Notes: a model not told the origin generated them from the sequence alone. Positions 33,173-42,630 are shown, counted from the stretch's first letter. The stretch is 64,000 nucleotides of DNA from Halobacillus_B sp963739045 (GCA_963739045.1 CAVTYY010000005.1:186001-250000), one strand, 5' to 3'. Program-made: numbers and translations.

Positions 33173-33510
33173 CCACACCATTATTACCGCAAAGTATACC
33201 CCAGGTTCATTTCAATGATCCTAAATATAATTTATCTGGTCTGGATTGGCGGGAAGACGAAGGGAAGGGTCTTATAATTTGACTATCTGAAGTAATTGAA
33301 ATAGCAGATAATAGCTTATTCCCTGGATGACTGGTTCGTAATTTTTTTAGGATTACAGAACTGGATCTTGCTAAATATGGAAGCTTATGATATTTTTTAA
33401 TCAATGCCATTCCATTCGCTGTTACGACTGCGGGAACTTAACCATTCTTCATGGGATGGCAGGTTACATAGATCTAGACTTCTTTTAGATAAATCATAAA
33501 ATAAAGTTTA
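33173..33510. other. Gene-free stretch
   Basis: About 340 bases of AT-rich DNA between the Spo0E-like gene and a terminator. Only short frames without ribosome binding sites are present. It may be a decayed gene, but no recognisable protein fragment is left. Confidence 0.4.
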
Positions 33511-33546
33511 AAAAAACGCTTAGTTTTAATAACTAAGCGTTTTTGT
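33511..33546. terminator. Rho-independent terminator
   Basis: AAAAAACGCTTAGTT pairs with AACTAAGCGTTTTT around TTAAT. It has A and T tracts, so it can act in both directions. Confidence 0.85.
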
Positions 33547-33659
33547 TCAATAAAATTTCCGTTTCCTATATAGGTGAAAACAGATCTCTTTCCATTCGTC
33601 CCTATAATCGAAGCCTTCATCCTTTGGAAAAGTTGAAGCAGGTAAGGTTAATTTAATCT

Positions 33660-34658
33660 TTAATTTAATATCTTTCCATGAGGTTTTCCTGGGTGGCTTA
33701 GTAACTCATATTTTTTAAGCCTTCTATTTGCCAAAATAAGCAATACAATCGCACCAAAACCGAAGATAATACTGCCAGAAAACATGCCAAGCCAAACATA
33801 TGTCAATATTCCTCCACCTATAAGTGCTATACGATGATTGTCCCCCCAATCATTACGCCGAGACCAATAATAAACGATGAAGAAGAATACTGCGGCTAGT
33901 ATTACACAAGCACCAAAACTCACCCACCCATACAAAGGATCGGCAAGCATAAATAAGCTTGAAGTAACTAAAGAAAATCCCCCTATGAACCAGGGTTTCG
34001 GGGCAGGAGTTTCTACGGAAGTACTGGTATGATATTTGCATTTAAAGCTAACCATCACAATTAAGATGACGATTAAAGCAGTACCTAGTAATTGTGGTAC
34101 CGAAGCGAAGAAATGTTTTTCCATTTTGGTTTCATAACAGAGATATCCTGATCCCATAATAAAGATGGCGGCAACGATGACTAAACCTTTATTACTAAGC
34201 CAAGGCATAATTTTTCGTTCAGGGAAAAGTGCTTCAACTAATAGGATTGGGATACAGGTACTCCATACCGCATGCATAGCCAGTACGTATACAGTTAACC
34301 TGCCATCCATACCAAGAAAGGGGATATATGAATTCCATTCTTGCTCAGTAAGGTAGTTAGGATTAAAAAGCATTTGGTCGACAATACCCTCTTCTATTAG
34401 ACCATAAGCAATTCCAAGGATTAACATCGTTACTGTTCCTCGACCAGTCCTCCTAGTTACCTCACGGATAAGCAGAGCCCCGCCTCCGTACATTGGAGAG
34501 AGGAATAGGACGTAATAAATCTCTGACAACGATAGTATTCCAAGCAAATACTCTCCAAAAAGCGGAGCAAGGAAGAATAACAACACAGCAGGTAAAATGC
34601 GTCTTTCTTTTAATTCTGTTTGTCTTGGCGTGATCAGTGTTTTGCTTTTTACTTTCAT
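33660..34658 (-). CDS. Multi-pass membrane protein of unknown function
   Basis: A 332-residue protein with about nine membrane segments, starting KSKTLITPRQTELKERRILPAVLLFFLAPLFGEYLLG. Two short polar motifs stand out: IREVTRRTGRG after the second segment and AYGLIEEGIVDQMLFNP in the third, which has a Glu pair inside the membrane reminiscent of intramembrane enzymes, though the other CPBP protease motifs are missing. The start at 34658 has GAGGT upstream; the frame is open further (to 34718) without a ribosome binding site. Possibly a conserved permease-like protein. No gene is seen in the roughly 300 bases upstream. Confidence 0.6.
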   Translation of the reverse strand: MKVKSKTLITPRQTELKERRILPAVLLFFLAPLFGEYLLGILSLSEIYYVLFLSPMYGGGALLIREVTRRTGRGTVTMLILGIAYGLIEEGIVDQMLFNPNYLTEQEWNSYIPFLGMDGRLTVYVLAMHAVWSTCIPILLVEALFPERKIMPWLSNKGLVIVAAIFIMGSGYLCYETKMEKHFFASVPQLLGTALIVILIVMVSFKCKYHTSTSVETPAPKPWFIGGFSLVTSSLFMLADPLYGWVSFGACVILAAVFFFIVYYWSRRNDWGDNHRIALIGGGILTYVWLGMFSGSIIFGFGAIVLLILANRRLKKYELLSHPGKPHGKILN

Positions 34659-34965
34659 ATTTACCTCTTCTTTTAAAGTAGATTCTTTTAAACTTGTCCC
34701 AATTTTTTGAGCGATCATCCGCCTAATGCATTTGCAAAATTAATAAGCATATAATAACTCCTGGTTATTTGTTGGACGACCTCTTTTCTAACTAACGAAT
34801 AATTATACGTAAAAATTATCTTTAAGACAATGCAGACTCATTTGTCTCAAAATCAAATCCTCAACCATCATTCCAGCTCAATTTAATTCCGAATTTGAAA
34901 CTTTTTCCATAATCATCCGTAACAGTAAGACACAGGAATTAGCTAAACGCGGAGGTTTTCTAAAA

Positions 34966-35634
34966 ATGAATAATAATAAAAATTTTATCCTGCTGGACTT
35001 GGTTTGCTACATTATATTTCCATTAGCTGTCTGGCATCTGACCAGGGATGCAATTGGGGATTATTACGCAATGCTGTTATCGGCAGTGCCAGGGATCATT
35101 TATACGGTATATCGATTCTGGGCATTAAAGAAGATTAACGTGTTTGGAATCTATATGGTCGTCAATCTTATCATCGGTACGCTGATCGACGTTCTGGCCG
35201 GTTCTGCGCTGCAGTTATTATGGAACAATGTGATTTATGCGTATGTCATGGCCGTTGTCTTTCTAATAACGATACTCCTGAAAAAACCGCTGGCGCTCTA
35301 CTTTGGTCTCGACTTTACCGAGATGCAAGGGTACGATCGTAAGTTTAGCCATCAACTATTTCATAAGCAAAAACCTTACATGATATTCTGTCTCATCACA
35401 GCTGCCTTTGCCCTTCAAAATGTGATTCTAGCGAGTGTTAAAGTGTGGCTGATTAAAGAATATGGAGTAGATGCTTTTGATAAAGGGATCATTTTGAAGC
35501 AAGCACTCAGCTGGGGAATTTCTTTCGTCATTATGGGCGGGTATTTCTATATAGGGAAGGTGATTAATAGCTCGCCAGAATTGATAAAAGAGGTGCAAAT
35601 GGAAATGAAAGATCAAAATAAAAAGGAAGCATAA
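34966..35634 (+). CDS. VC0807-like membrane protein
   Basis: A 222-residue protein with about six membrane segments. FILLDLVCYIIFPLAVWHLTRDAIGDYYAMLLSAVPGIIYTVYRFWALKK and IGTLIDVLAGSALQLLWNN are close in pattern to the VC0807 family, which lacks a known function. A soluble loop with FGLDFTEMQGYDRKFSHQLFHKQKP separates the two halves. The upstream GCGGAGG supports the ATG. The stop codon lies in the left arm of the terminator shared with the convergent thiamine operon. Confidence 0.68.
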   Translation: MNNNKNFILLDLVCYIIFPLAVWHLTRDAIGDYYAMLLSAVPGIIYTVYRFWALKKINVFGIYMVVNLIIGTLIDVLAGSALQLLWNNVIYAYVMAVVFLITILLKKPLALYFGLDFTEMQGYDRKFSHQLFHKQKPYMIFCLITAAFALQNVILASVKVWLIKEYGVDAFDKGIILKQALSWGISFVIMGGYFYIGKVINSSPELIKEVQMEMKDQNKKEA

Positions 35635-35665
35635 GGAAGGTTTGTCCTCTTATGCTTCCTTTTTA
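35625..35665. terminator. Terminator between convergent units
   Basis: GGAAGCATAAG pairs with CTTATGCTTCC and is followed by TTTTT. It overlaps the end of the VC0807-like gene. Confidence 0.88.
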
Positions 35666-35704
35666 TCTTTATTTACCGCTTAAAAGGGAACCTATGCGAT
35701 CTTA

Positions 35705-36496
35705 CTAGTATGAATGAGGGGTGAGGTCATAGAAGCGGCACGTATTATTAAAAAGGATCGAATACGTCATTTCTAAAGGTAGCTGCTTAATCTTACTAAT
35801 CTGGTTAATTGAGGAGTGAATCATAGTCGGATGGGTCAGCTGATTAGTAAACGGGCCATTAAAGGGCCAAGGACCGTCTGTTTCCACCATCATCAGTTCG
35901 ATAGGGTAGAAAGCAATGATGTCCTGGATTTCGCGTTCATATAAGCAGTCGGGAGTAATGGAAATAAAGTAACGGTTGTTTATCATTCTTTTCATTGTCG
36001 ACGGTTTTCCTTTGAACCAATGAAAGTGTGCCTTGGCGATCGACTCTTGTTCTAGTAGATCACAAACTAAATCTGCCAGATCATAGATGGCATGCAAAAT
36101 AACGGGTTTATTGAGTATTGCTGCCTGATGGATGAATCTTTTTAAGATCGTAACATAGGGTTCCATTGCTAACTGTGGATCATCCTTTTTCAGATAGTAG
36201 GGAAGACCGACTTCACCGATGGCAGTAATGAACGAATTGAATCTTTCCGATAGAGAAAGGAGTTCTTCTATTTCCTCTTCAGGGGGAAGGGGCTGTTCAG
36301 GGTGAAAGCCTACGGCCGGCTTAATCCGTTCATCTTCCTGGGCAAGATCTAACGTATTGAAAGCTGATTTCAAATGGTTAGATACGGCAATAAGAGCTTG
36401 TATGGAAGTAGGGTTCATGTCCTTCAGTAGGTGCTTTTGTTCTTGCTCGCTATACATATCAAGATGAATGTGGGCATCAATTACGGCTTGTTTCAT
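35705..36496 (-). CDS. TatD family metal-dependent hydrolase
   Basis: A 263-residue TIM-barrel hydrolase. Metal ligands are visible as DAHIHLD (His9, His11), IGEVGLPYY (Glu), VILHAIYD (His), AHFHWFKG (His) and MMVETDGPWPF (Asp). The best-known members are DNases, but this one is the last gene of a thiamine-precursor transport operon and overlaps the ATPase gene by 4 bases. In other bacilli the thiamine salvage operon carries an amidohydrolase (YlmB) at this step, so a role in precursor processing is a reasonable inference, not a proof. Confidence 0.85.
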   Translation of the reverse strand: MKQAVIDAHIHLDMYSEQEQKHLLKDMNPTSIQALIAVSNHLKSAFNTLDLAQEDERIKPAVGFHPEQPLPPEEEIEELLSLSERFNSFITAIGEVGLPYYLKKDDPQLAMEPYVTILKRFIHQAAILNKPVILHAIYDLADLVCDLLEQESIAKAHFHWFKGKPSTMKRMINNRYFISITPDCLYEREIQDIIAFYPIELMMVETDGPWPFNGPFTNQLTHPTMIHSSINQISKIKQLPLEMTYSILFNNTCRFYDLTPHSY

Positions 36497-37230
36497 AGCA
36501 TGTCTCTCAATTCGTTATAGATCTCTTTCTTCCATTCAAGAAATTCATTGGTGAGTGTAATGTTTGCTTTTCTTGGACGGTCAAAAGGAACATGAAAGAT
36601 TTCTTTTACCTTGGCCGGCCGGTTCGATAATACGATAATTCGATCTGATAAAAACAGGGCCTCCTCAATGTTATGAGTCACAAATAGAATGGAACGCTTA
36701 TGTTCCTCCCATATGGAGAGTAGCCATTTCTGCATTTCTAATCGAGTGAACTCATCCAGCGCAGAAAAAGGCTCATCCAGACAAATAAGTGACTGGGGAC
36801 TTAACAAACTGCGGATGAAAGAAGCACGCTGCTTCATACCGCCGGAAAGCTGGTGGGGATACGCCTGAGCGTAACCTTCCAGACCTGCTGCTGCGATCAT
36901 TTCGTTGGCCGCCTGCTCGTTATCCTGACCAACAATTTCGCCTCCAACTAAGACATTTTCCAATATCGTCCGCCAAGGGAATAGGGAGGGACTCTGCGGC
37001 ATATAGCTAATCTTTCCCCGTTTGCCAGTCACGTTCTTGTTGTCTAAATAGATTGAACCGGAATCTGGCTGGTAGAGTCCGCCTATTAAGTGAAACAGTG
37101 TACTTTTCCCGCTTCCTGAGGGTCCCAGGATAGAAACGAACTCTGCTTCATCCACGGAAAAGCTCATATCTTGTAAAACAGCTTCGTTTTCGAATGATTT
37201 TGAAAGCCCTTCAATCGATAATTTCTTCAA
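36493..37230 (-). CDS. ABC transporter ATP-binding protein (ThiZ-like)
   Basis: A 245-residue ATPase of the nitrate/sulfonate/thiamine-precursor family. Walker A is GPSGSGKST, the Q-loop is SYMPQSPSLFPWRTIL, the signature is LSGGMKQR, and Walker B is LICLDEPFSALDEFTR with the H-loop FVTHNIEEAL. It should power import through the permease encoded just upstream; start and stop overlap with both neighbours. With the riboswitch and ThiY-like protein it forms a hydroxymethylpyrimidine or formylaminopyrimidine importer. Confidence 0.9.
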   Translation of the reverse strand: MKKLSIEGLSKSFENEAVLQDMSFSVDEAEFVSILGPSGSGKSTLFHLIGGLYQPDSGSIYLDNKNVTGKRGKISYMPQSPSLFPWRTILENVLVGGEIVGQDNEQAANEMIAAAGLEGYAQAYPHQLSGGMKQRASFIRSLLSPQSLICLDEPFSALDEFTRLEMQKWLLSIWEEHKRSILFVTHNIEEALFLSDRIIVLSNRPAKVKEIFHVPFDRPRKANITLTNEFLEWKKEIYNELRDML

Positions 37231-37994
37231 GTCTTGTCCACTCCTTTCCGCTGCCAGCTGGTTGCCTTTTTCTCGATGAGATGGATGATAAGAAAGAACA
37301 GAAGACTTAAAGCCATAATGAGAAAGATGGCAACAAATACTCGATCCGTTCTAAAGGAAGAAGAAGCGAGGGTCATATATACGCCTATTCCGTTCTTTGC
37401 CCCCAGCCATTCAGAAATAACTGCTCCCATTACACTGTAGGTGGCAGAAATCTTCAGACCTGAGAATAGTGAAGGCAGGGCGTGCGGCCATTCCAGCTTG
37501 CGAAAGATCTGTCCCTTTGTTGCGCCTGCCATCTTCATATAGTGCATCAGTTCCTGGCTGGTCTGACGCAGTCCGTCCATTACCGCAATCGCGATTGGGA
37601 AGAAGCAGACGAGGACGATCACAATAATCTTTGGAAGCCATCCGAATCCAAACCAGATGACCAGTAAAGGTGCAAGAACAATGATAGGGATGTTTTGCGA
37701 CAGAATAAGAATAGGGTAAAAGGCTTGGCGCAGCGCAGGTACTAAATGCAGGGCGATGGCCACCATTAATCCAAATGCTGTTCCGATGCAAAATCCCAGA
37801 AGAGTCAACTCAATGGTTGAATAAAGGTGATGGTGATATTCAGTCCATCCCTCAATGCCTTCCTTTCCAATGTCGGAAGGAGCGGGAAGGAGCCACTCGG
37901 GTATTTCAAAGAAACGGCTGCACAATTCCCAAATGAGCAAGAAAAGGATGAGGACCAGCAGAGGTCTCCATCCTTTTTTAAACAAAGAGATCAA
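37227..37994 (-). CDS. ABC transporter permease (ThiX-like)
   Basis: A 255-residue inner-membrane component with six segments and the BPD_transp_1 EAA loop: MKMAGATKGQIFRKLEWPHALPSLFSGLKIS. The motif region IPIIVLAPLLVIWFGFGWLPKI is typical of the SsuC/TauC/ThiX group. It overlaps the ATPase gene and the thiamine-binding gene by 4 bases each, so the proteins are made together. Confidence 0.9.
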   Translation of the reverse strand: MISLFKKGWRPLLVLILFLLIWELCSRFFEIPEWLLPAPSDIGKEGIEGWTEYHHHLYSTIELTLLGFCIGTAFGLMVAIALHLVPALRQAFYPILILSQNIPIIVLAPLLVIWFGFGWLPKIIVIVLVCFFPIAIAVMDGLRQTSQELMHYMKMAGATKGQIFRKLEWPHALPSLFSGLKISATYSVMGAVISEWLGAKNGIGVYMTLASSSFRTDRVFVAIFLIMALSLLFFLIIHLIEKKATSWQRKGVDKT

Positions 37995-38281
37995 CGGTAT
38001 TTCTCCGTTAATTGATCCATTGAGGCTCCGCTTGGCTGATAAAGAACTTTAATTTGGGAAATAACATTCGTGCTGCCTTTTTCAATCATAGCTTGATTCA
38101 TTTGTTCAATTAAGGAAAAGATTTCTGCGAGCTCACCTTCAATCGTTGTTTCCAGCGGATGAACTTCATACCGTAAACGGGAGGCTTCAATCAATGAAAT
38201 GGCGTGATCTACATAAGGAATGACGTCTTCCCCTTGTTTCGTCTTTGGAATAATTTGAATGCTGACTAATGAGTTTGCCAA
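37991..38281 (-). CDS. MTH1187/YkoF-type thiamine-binding protein
   Basis: A 96-residue ferredoxin-like protein of the MTH1187 (thiamine_BP) family: VSIQIIPKTKQGEDVIPYVDHAISLIEASRLRYEVHPLETTIEG-type sequence with the conserved E-T-T-I-E-G strand. Related YkoF binds thiamine or hydroxymethylpyrimidine in the cytoplasm and is linked to transport. Its presence in the operon strengthens the thiamine assignment. Confidence 0.85.
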   Translation of the reverse strand: MANSLVSIQIIPKTKQGEDVIPYVDHAISLIEASRLRYEVHPLETTIEGELAEIFSLIEQMNQAMIEKGSTNVISQIKVLYQPSGASMDQLTEKYR

Positions 38282-38296
38282 TCTATCTCATCTCCT

Positions 38297-39298
38297 TTAT
38301 TTGTTAGGTAAAAATTCGTTGGTATACGCATCCTCTACCTTTAATTGCTTATCTAATAAGTCGTGGTTATACATCCATTCAGAGTAATTTTTCCATATTT
38401 TCTGGTCTTGAATCCCCCACTGGTCTGCGTCATCTTTATACTTTGGGGACAGCCATTTTTGACTGGCTTTGACTAGTTCTGGATCTAAATCAGGGACAGC
38501 TTTAATTAAGATATCAGCAGAATCCTCCGGGTTGTTGATAGCATATTGATATCCTTTGGAAACTGCGGCCATGAATGCTTTAACAGTGTCTGGCTGGTTC
38601 GCAATCATTTTCTCGTTTGTAGTGAGCACAGGAGTGTAATAATCCAGCTTATTTGAGTAGTCAGTTAAGTATTGCATGTTTAAGTCCTGACCGCGAAGTT
38701 CTGCCTCAACCCCGGTCCATCCGTAGTAAATCCAGGCAAAGTCTACGTCTCGTTTAACGGCAGTGAAAAAGTCTGTATTGCCCATATTTACAATATCGAC
38801 TTTATTTACGTCCGCATTTTCTTTTTCCATAATGGAAGAAATAACGGCTTTCTCAACGGGAGCACCCCAGCCTCCGTATGTTTTCCCTTCAAAATCCTTT
38901 GGGGAAGTAATATTTTTATTTTTTGGAGAAGCGAATCCTGAGGTGTTGTGCTGAATGATTGCTCCAATAGAGACGATAGGAATATCCTGCACACGCGCCT
39001 GGGTAATGGATTCCTGCGCACTAACTCCGAAGTCTGCTTTACCGGCAGCTACCAGCTGATCAGCTCCAGTTTCGCCAGGCATCATGATTTCTACATTGAG
39101 TCCTTTGTCTTCGAAGTATCCTTTTTCTTTGGCAACGTAAATTCCCGTATGATTGGTATTCGGTGTCCAGTCGAGGACAAGCTTTACGTTTTTCACTTGT
39201 TTCTCCTGGCTGGTACTTGCCTGTGACGTTTCTTTTTCCTGATTGCAGGCAGCGAGAAAGAGCAGCAGGCAGCCCATGAAAATAAGTAATTTCTTCAT
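38297..39298 (-). CDS. Thiamine-precursor ABC transporter substrate-binding lipoprotein (ThiY-like)
   Basis: A 333-residue lipoprotein with lipobox LAAC (Cys about residue 18) and an NMT1/THI5-like domain. KLVLDWTPNTNHTGIYVAKEKGYF is the hallmark of pyrimidine-precursor binding proteins. GGWGAPVEKA and the aromatic-rich FAWIYYGWTGVEAE stretch line the binding cleft. It should capture hydroxymethylpyrimidine or its formylamino precursor outside the cell. The start at 39298 has GGGAGG 6 bases away. First gene behind the TPP riboswitch. Confidence 0.92.
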   Translation of the reverse strand: MKKLLIFMGCLLLFLAACNQEKETSQASTSQEKQVKNVKLVLDWTPNTNHTGIYVAKEKGYFEDKGLNVEIMMPGETGADQLVAAGKADFGVSAQESITQARVQDIPIVSIGAIIQHNTSGFASPKNKNITSPKDFEGKTYGGWGAPVEKAVISSIMEKENADVNKVDIVNMGNTDFFTAVKRDVDFAWIYYGWTGVEAELRGQDLNMQYLTDYSNKLDYYTPVLTTNEKMIANQPDTVKAFMAAVSKGYQYAINNPEDSADILIKAVPDLDPELVKASQKWLSPKYKDDADQWGIQDQKIWKNYSEWMYNHDLLDKQLKVEDAYTNEFLPNK

Positions 39299-39392
39299 TG
39301 GTTTTCCTCCCATTTGTTTGACTAACTGAACGTTCTGGAACAATTGAGAAGAGAACCTGTCTAGGTGGAGCTTAAAGGAAAATCAGGCATAC

Positions 39393-39423
39393 AAAAAGCA
39401 CCCTGGTACCATACCTAGGGTGC
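39393..39423 (-). terminator. Riboswitch expression-platform terminator
   Basis: On the minus strand GCACCCT pairs with AGGGTGC, with an additional AGGT/ACC step, followed by TTTTT. It lies between the TPP aptamer and the first gene, so it is the likely attenuator. Confidence 0.85.
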
Positions 39424-39454
39424 ACATATTTTTAAAAAACGGAATGACGTTTTC

Positions 39455-39548
39455 TATGTTTCCTACGCTGGTTTAAACCAGATCAGGTTCTAAGGGTCAG
39501 TATCTTCTAGGATACAATCTCAACCAGCTTTACTGGTCCCCCTACATT
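39455..39548 (-). ncRNA. TPP riboswitch (THI element)
   Basis: On the minus strand the aptamer reads GGGGGACC...GGTTGAGAT...GACCCTTAGAACCTGATC, TGGTTTAAACCAGCGTAGGAA (given here in two parts). These are the conserved P2/J2-4 GAGA motif, the CCTGATC core and the CCAGCGTAGG 3' arm of the TPP riboswitch. ATGT and ACAT at the ends can form P1. With thiamine pyrophosphate bound, the terminator at 39393-39423 should form and turn off the five-gene transport operon. Confidence 0.93.
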
Positions 39549-39635
39549 CAAAATTATTCAGTTAAGTTAGTTGTGAATATTTAAATCTTCCCACAGAATC
39601 GCTTTTTAATCAAGCTATTAGCTGACAGAAGTGAA

Positions 39636-40700
39636 TTAATGACGTTTACTTAACCAAAGCACCCCTGATTTAGCTAGTCTTGGCAGCAGGCCGGTCATTG
39701 GCTTCTGAAGCATGTTGCCAAATCCATCTGATTTACCTAGCGAGCCCAGCGATCCTTTTAACTTGATTTCTTTAGGCTTTTGGGGCTCTTTGCCTGCAAG
39801 AACCGCAGTTAGAATTGCGGCAATTTCCTCTCCTTGCTGGCCAGCGAGCTGAGCACTTGGAGAGTATTCTGAAGAAGCACAGTCTCCTACCACATAAATG
39901 TGGGGCTGCTTTGGAATTTGGAAAAATTCGTTCACTTTAATTTTTTCCTGAGTGTCTTTCTCGACGGGCATTTCTCTTACTAGATAATTGGGACGCACTC
40001 CAGCTGTCCAAATCGTTACGTCATTAATGAAGCAGATGCCGTTATTACAAACGCCGTCTTTTTCCACATATCCGACATTGGCATTATGAATAACTTCTAC
40101 ATCTTTTTTCTCAAACCAGTCTTCAACATAATCCTGGATTTTCGAGTCAAAAGCACGAAGCACGGTTTCTCCCCGATCCAGTAAACGGATATTTAAATCC
40201 GGCCGGCTCTCTCTAATTTCAGAGGCAACTTCAATTCCGCTCAGACCGGCTCCGACTACAGAGACTTTCCCGTAAGCTTTCAATTCATTGATAGCTAGGC
40301 CGGCCTTTCTGGATTGGGATATCGTTTGGACACTATTGGTAAACTCTTTAGCTCCTTCAATCCCGTGATAATTATCTTCGCAGCCAAGGGCAACTACTAG
40401 ATAATCGTAAGAGATGGGTTCGTTCGGGTCCTGGACAATAATTTGTTCATTCTCGGTATCGATTTTTTCTACTTCAGCAAATACGTAGTCGACTTGATCG
40501 TGGGCAGGAAAATCTAAACGAACATTACGGTCAGATTCTGTTCCCGCAGCAATCCCATAAAATTCTGTTTTTAGTGAATGATAAGGATTACGGTCCACTA
40601 CAGTAATTTGAACGTCCTTAGGCAGATCCTTGTCCAATAAGGTCGTAAGTATCTTAATCCCGCCGTAGCCACCACCCAGTATGACTAATTTCTTCATCAT
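39636..40700 (-). CDS. NAD(P)/FAD-dependent oxidoreductase, type II NADH dehydrogenase-like (YutJ-like)
   Basis: A 354-residue two-dinucleotide-domain flavoprotein. The FAD loop is LVILGGGYGGIKIL, the NADH loop is KVSVVGAGLSGIEVASEIRE, and IYVVGDCASSEYSPSAQLAGQQGEEIA binds the flavin. WTAGVRPN is typical of NDH-2-like proteins. The length equals the YutJ paralogue more than the 406-residue Ndh (YumB) of B. subtilis. It lacks the long C-terminal membrane-anchoring part, so whether it feeds electrons to menaquinone is uncertain. Two Met codons (40700, 40697) are possible starts after AAGGTGG. Confidence 0.85.
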   Translation of the reverse strand: MMKKLVILGGGYGGIKILTTLLDKDLPKDVQITVVDRNPYHSLKTEFYGIAAGTESDRNVRLDFPAHDQVDYVFAEVEKIDTENEQIIVQDPNEPISYDYLVVALGCEDNYHGIEGAKEFTNSVQTISQSRKAGLAINELKAYGKVSVVGAGLSGIEVASEIRESRPDLNIRLLDRGETVLRAFDSKIQDYVEDWFEKKDVEVIHNANVGYVEKDGVCNNGICFINDVTIWTAGVRPNYLVREMPVEKDTQEKIKVNEFFQIPKQPHIYVVGDCASSEYSPSAQLAGQQGEEIAAILTAVLAGKEPQKPKEIKLKGSLGSLGKSDGFGNMLQKPMTGLLPRLAKSGVLWLSKRH

Positions 40701-40961
40701 TAATTACCACCTTTGTGTAACAGCAATGTTGTGAAAACACGTTGATTCTGCATTTTTAATAGTAAACGCTGACGCTATCTTCCATTATAAAGAGTACCAA
40801 AAATAAAGGAAGAAGACTAGATATACCTGATAATTTAACTATTTCCTTTGAAGAAGTTTTACAAACGGTTTCAAGCGAAGTTTTATTCTAGTTCAATAGG
40901 GAAAGAGTAAAATAGACAGGGGAAGATTGTCACAATTTCTAGAAATGGAGGATAAGAAGAC

Positions 40962-42338
40962 ATGGACAAACAACAAAGTATTATCGAAGAATCGTTAACA
41001 GCATTGCTAGAAGATGAATCATTTCTTCCAGATTTAAAAGAACAAACAAGGGACCAGGCATTTAAATCACTCGTGTCTATTCTCTCTACCCCTAATCATA
41101 TACATAAATCATTTTTAAGGGTAGCGTTAGAAAATGGTATGATTATCCGGGTTCCGGCATTCCGGGTGCAGCACAATGATACAGTTGGGCCATATAAAGG
41201 CGGGATCCGTTTTCACGAATCGGTAAATGAAGGGGAAGTTGCTAATCTTGCCAAATTAATGACGTTAAAGAATGCCTTACACGAACTTCCTTTCGGCGGG
41301 GCGAAAGGCGGAGTGATTATTAACCCGCGCGACTACTCCAATAAAGAGCTGAACTTAATCTGTAAAACTTACGTGCAATACTTTGATGATATATTAGGAC
41401 CTGCGAAAGACATTCCTGCTCCAGATGTTGGAACTGGGGAGCGGGAAATGGACTGGATGATGGGTGAATATAAAGAAAACCATCCAGGCGAAGAATATCG
41501 TGGAAGCTTCACGGGGAAAAGCATTGTCAATGGAGGATCCCTTGGCCGAAGGGAAGCCACAGGAAAGGGAGTCTATTTCACCTTTCGTTATATGATGCAC
41601 AACTTCTTACGAGAGAACAAAAAGTGGCTTTCTGAAACGGATAATCGTTTTGCCAAAACAGCTCTGGCTCATGAAGATCAGTCGCTGAGAATGGCTGTAC
41701 AAGGATTTGGTAATCTAGGTTCAGTGGCAGCACTTGAAGCTTATAAATGTGACTATTTACAAAATAAAATTGTCGCCGTGAGTGACCAAAATGTGATGGT
41801 ATATCATGACGAAGGACTGGATATTCCTGCCTTAGTTAAATATACAGAGGAAAATGAAGGGGAGCTTCCAAAAACAGAAGAGGACCTGCAGAATAGCGAT
41901 ATCAAAGCAGAGATAAAGGAACGGGATGATCTGCTTGAATTAGATGTGGATGTCCTGCTTTTAGCAGCATTGGAAGACCAAATTCATATGGATAATGTAG
42001 AGAACATTAAGGCTAAGTTGATTATTGAAGGTGCAAACGGGCCAATAACAGAAGATGCCGATAAATATTTAGCAGATCGAGGTATTCTCATTGTTCCTGA
42101 TATACTGGCAAACGCCGGCGGGGTTATTGTTTCTTATTTCGAATGGGTGCAAGGCCGAGACACACAATTTATGGATGAGGACGAAATCTATACGAAGCTC
42201 TATAAGAAAATGAAGCATACGATGGATACGATCTATCCTCAATTCTTTGGCGATCCGTTCCCACTGCGGCAGAATTGTTATATTCATACGGTTATGAAGA
42301 TATCTACAATTATGTATCGTCAAGGTAAGCTTTACTAA
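40962..42338 (+). CDS. Glutamate dehydrogenase (Glu/Leu/Phe/Val dehydrogenase family)
   Basis: A 458-residue enzyme that interconverts glutamate and 2-oxoglutarate plus ammonia. PYKGGIRFHESVN and LPFGGAKGGVIINP (catalytic Lys) form the substrate site, DIPAPDVGTGEREMDWMMGEY follows, and AVQGFGNLGSVAALEA is the dinucleotide fold. It is about 30 residues longer than RocG/GudB of B. subtilis and has an insertion near residues 210-235, so it is a distinct subfamily. Cofactor preference cannot be read safely. GGAGG lies upstream; a terminator follows directly. No TnrA box was seen in front of it. Confidence 0.9.
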   Translation: MDKQQSIIEESLTALLEDESFLPDLKEQTRDQAFKSLVSILSTPNHIHKSFLRVALENGMIIRVPAFRVQHNDTVGPYKGGIRFHESVNEGEVANLAKLMTLKNALHELPFGGAKGGVIINPRDYSNKELNLICKTYVQYFDDILGPAKDIPAPDVGTGEREMDWMMGEYKENHPGEEYRGSFTGKSIVNGGSLGRREATGKGVYFTFRYMMHNFLRENKKWLSETDNRFAKTALAHEDQSLRMAVQGFGNLGSVAALEAYKCDYLQNKIVAVSDQNVMVYHDEGLDIPALVKYTEENEGELPKTEEDLQNSDIKAEIKERDDLLELDVDVLLLAALEDQIHMDNVENIKAKLIIEGANGPITEDADKYLADRGILIVPDILANAGGVIVSYFEWVQGRDTQFMDEDEIYTKLYKKMKHTMDTIYPQFFGDPFPLRQNCYIHTVMKISTIMYRQGKLY

Positions 42339-42352
42339 ATATATTTAATCAG

Positions 42353-42386
42353 GCACCGTCTTCAACTATTGAAGACGGTGTTTTTT
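42353..42386 (+). terminator. Terminator of the glutamate dehydrogenase gene
   Basis: CACCGTCTTC pairs with GAAGACGGTG around AACTATT, followed by TTTTTT. Confidence 0.9.
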
Positions 42387-42540
42387 ACTTCAATTACCAG
42401 GGATTGAGAAACACTTAATAATATCTACGGCATTCCCAAGAGTTGAAGTGAGAACTGATGGTAATACGATCCAAAAAGGAAGGGGGTGAGACATAAGGTT
42501 ATCCCCCAATCTAAAGTCAAAAAATCGAGGGAAGAGCAGA

Positions 42541-42630
42541 GGTTTACCTGAATGGCCGCTCTGTAATTACACTCCGCTTTTCGCTGGCGGCTGGTGTGCC
42601 TCCTGGTGCAAGCGCTGCGTGGTCATACCT
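42541..42630 (+). repeat. Intergenic repeat, family A subtype 2
   Basis: TGAATGGCCGCTCTG, CTCCGCTTTTCGCTGGCGG and TGTGCCTCCTGGTGC match, with a few changes, the reverse complement of 51913-52025. It lies in the 400-base gap after glutamate dehydrogenase; I see no gene in this gap. Confidence 0.6.

Noticed and set aside
33207..33410. Minus-strand frame in the gap after the Spo0E-like gene
   Set aside because: No ribosome binding site and a basic, featureless product.
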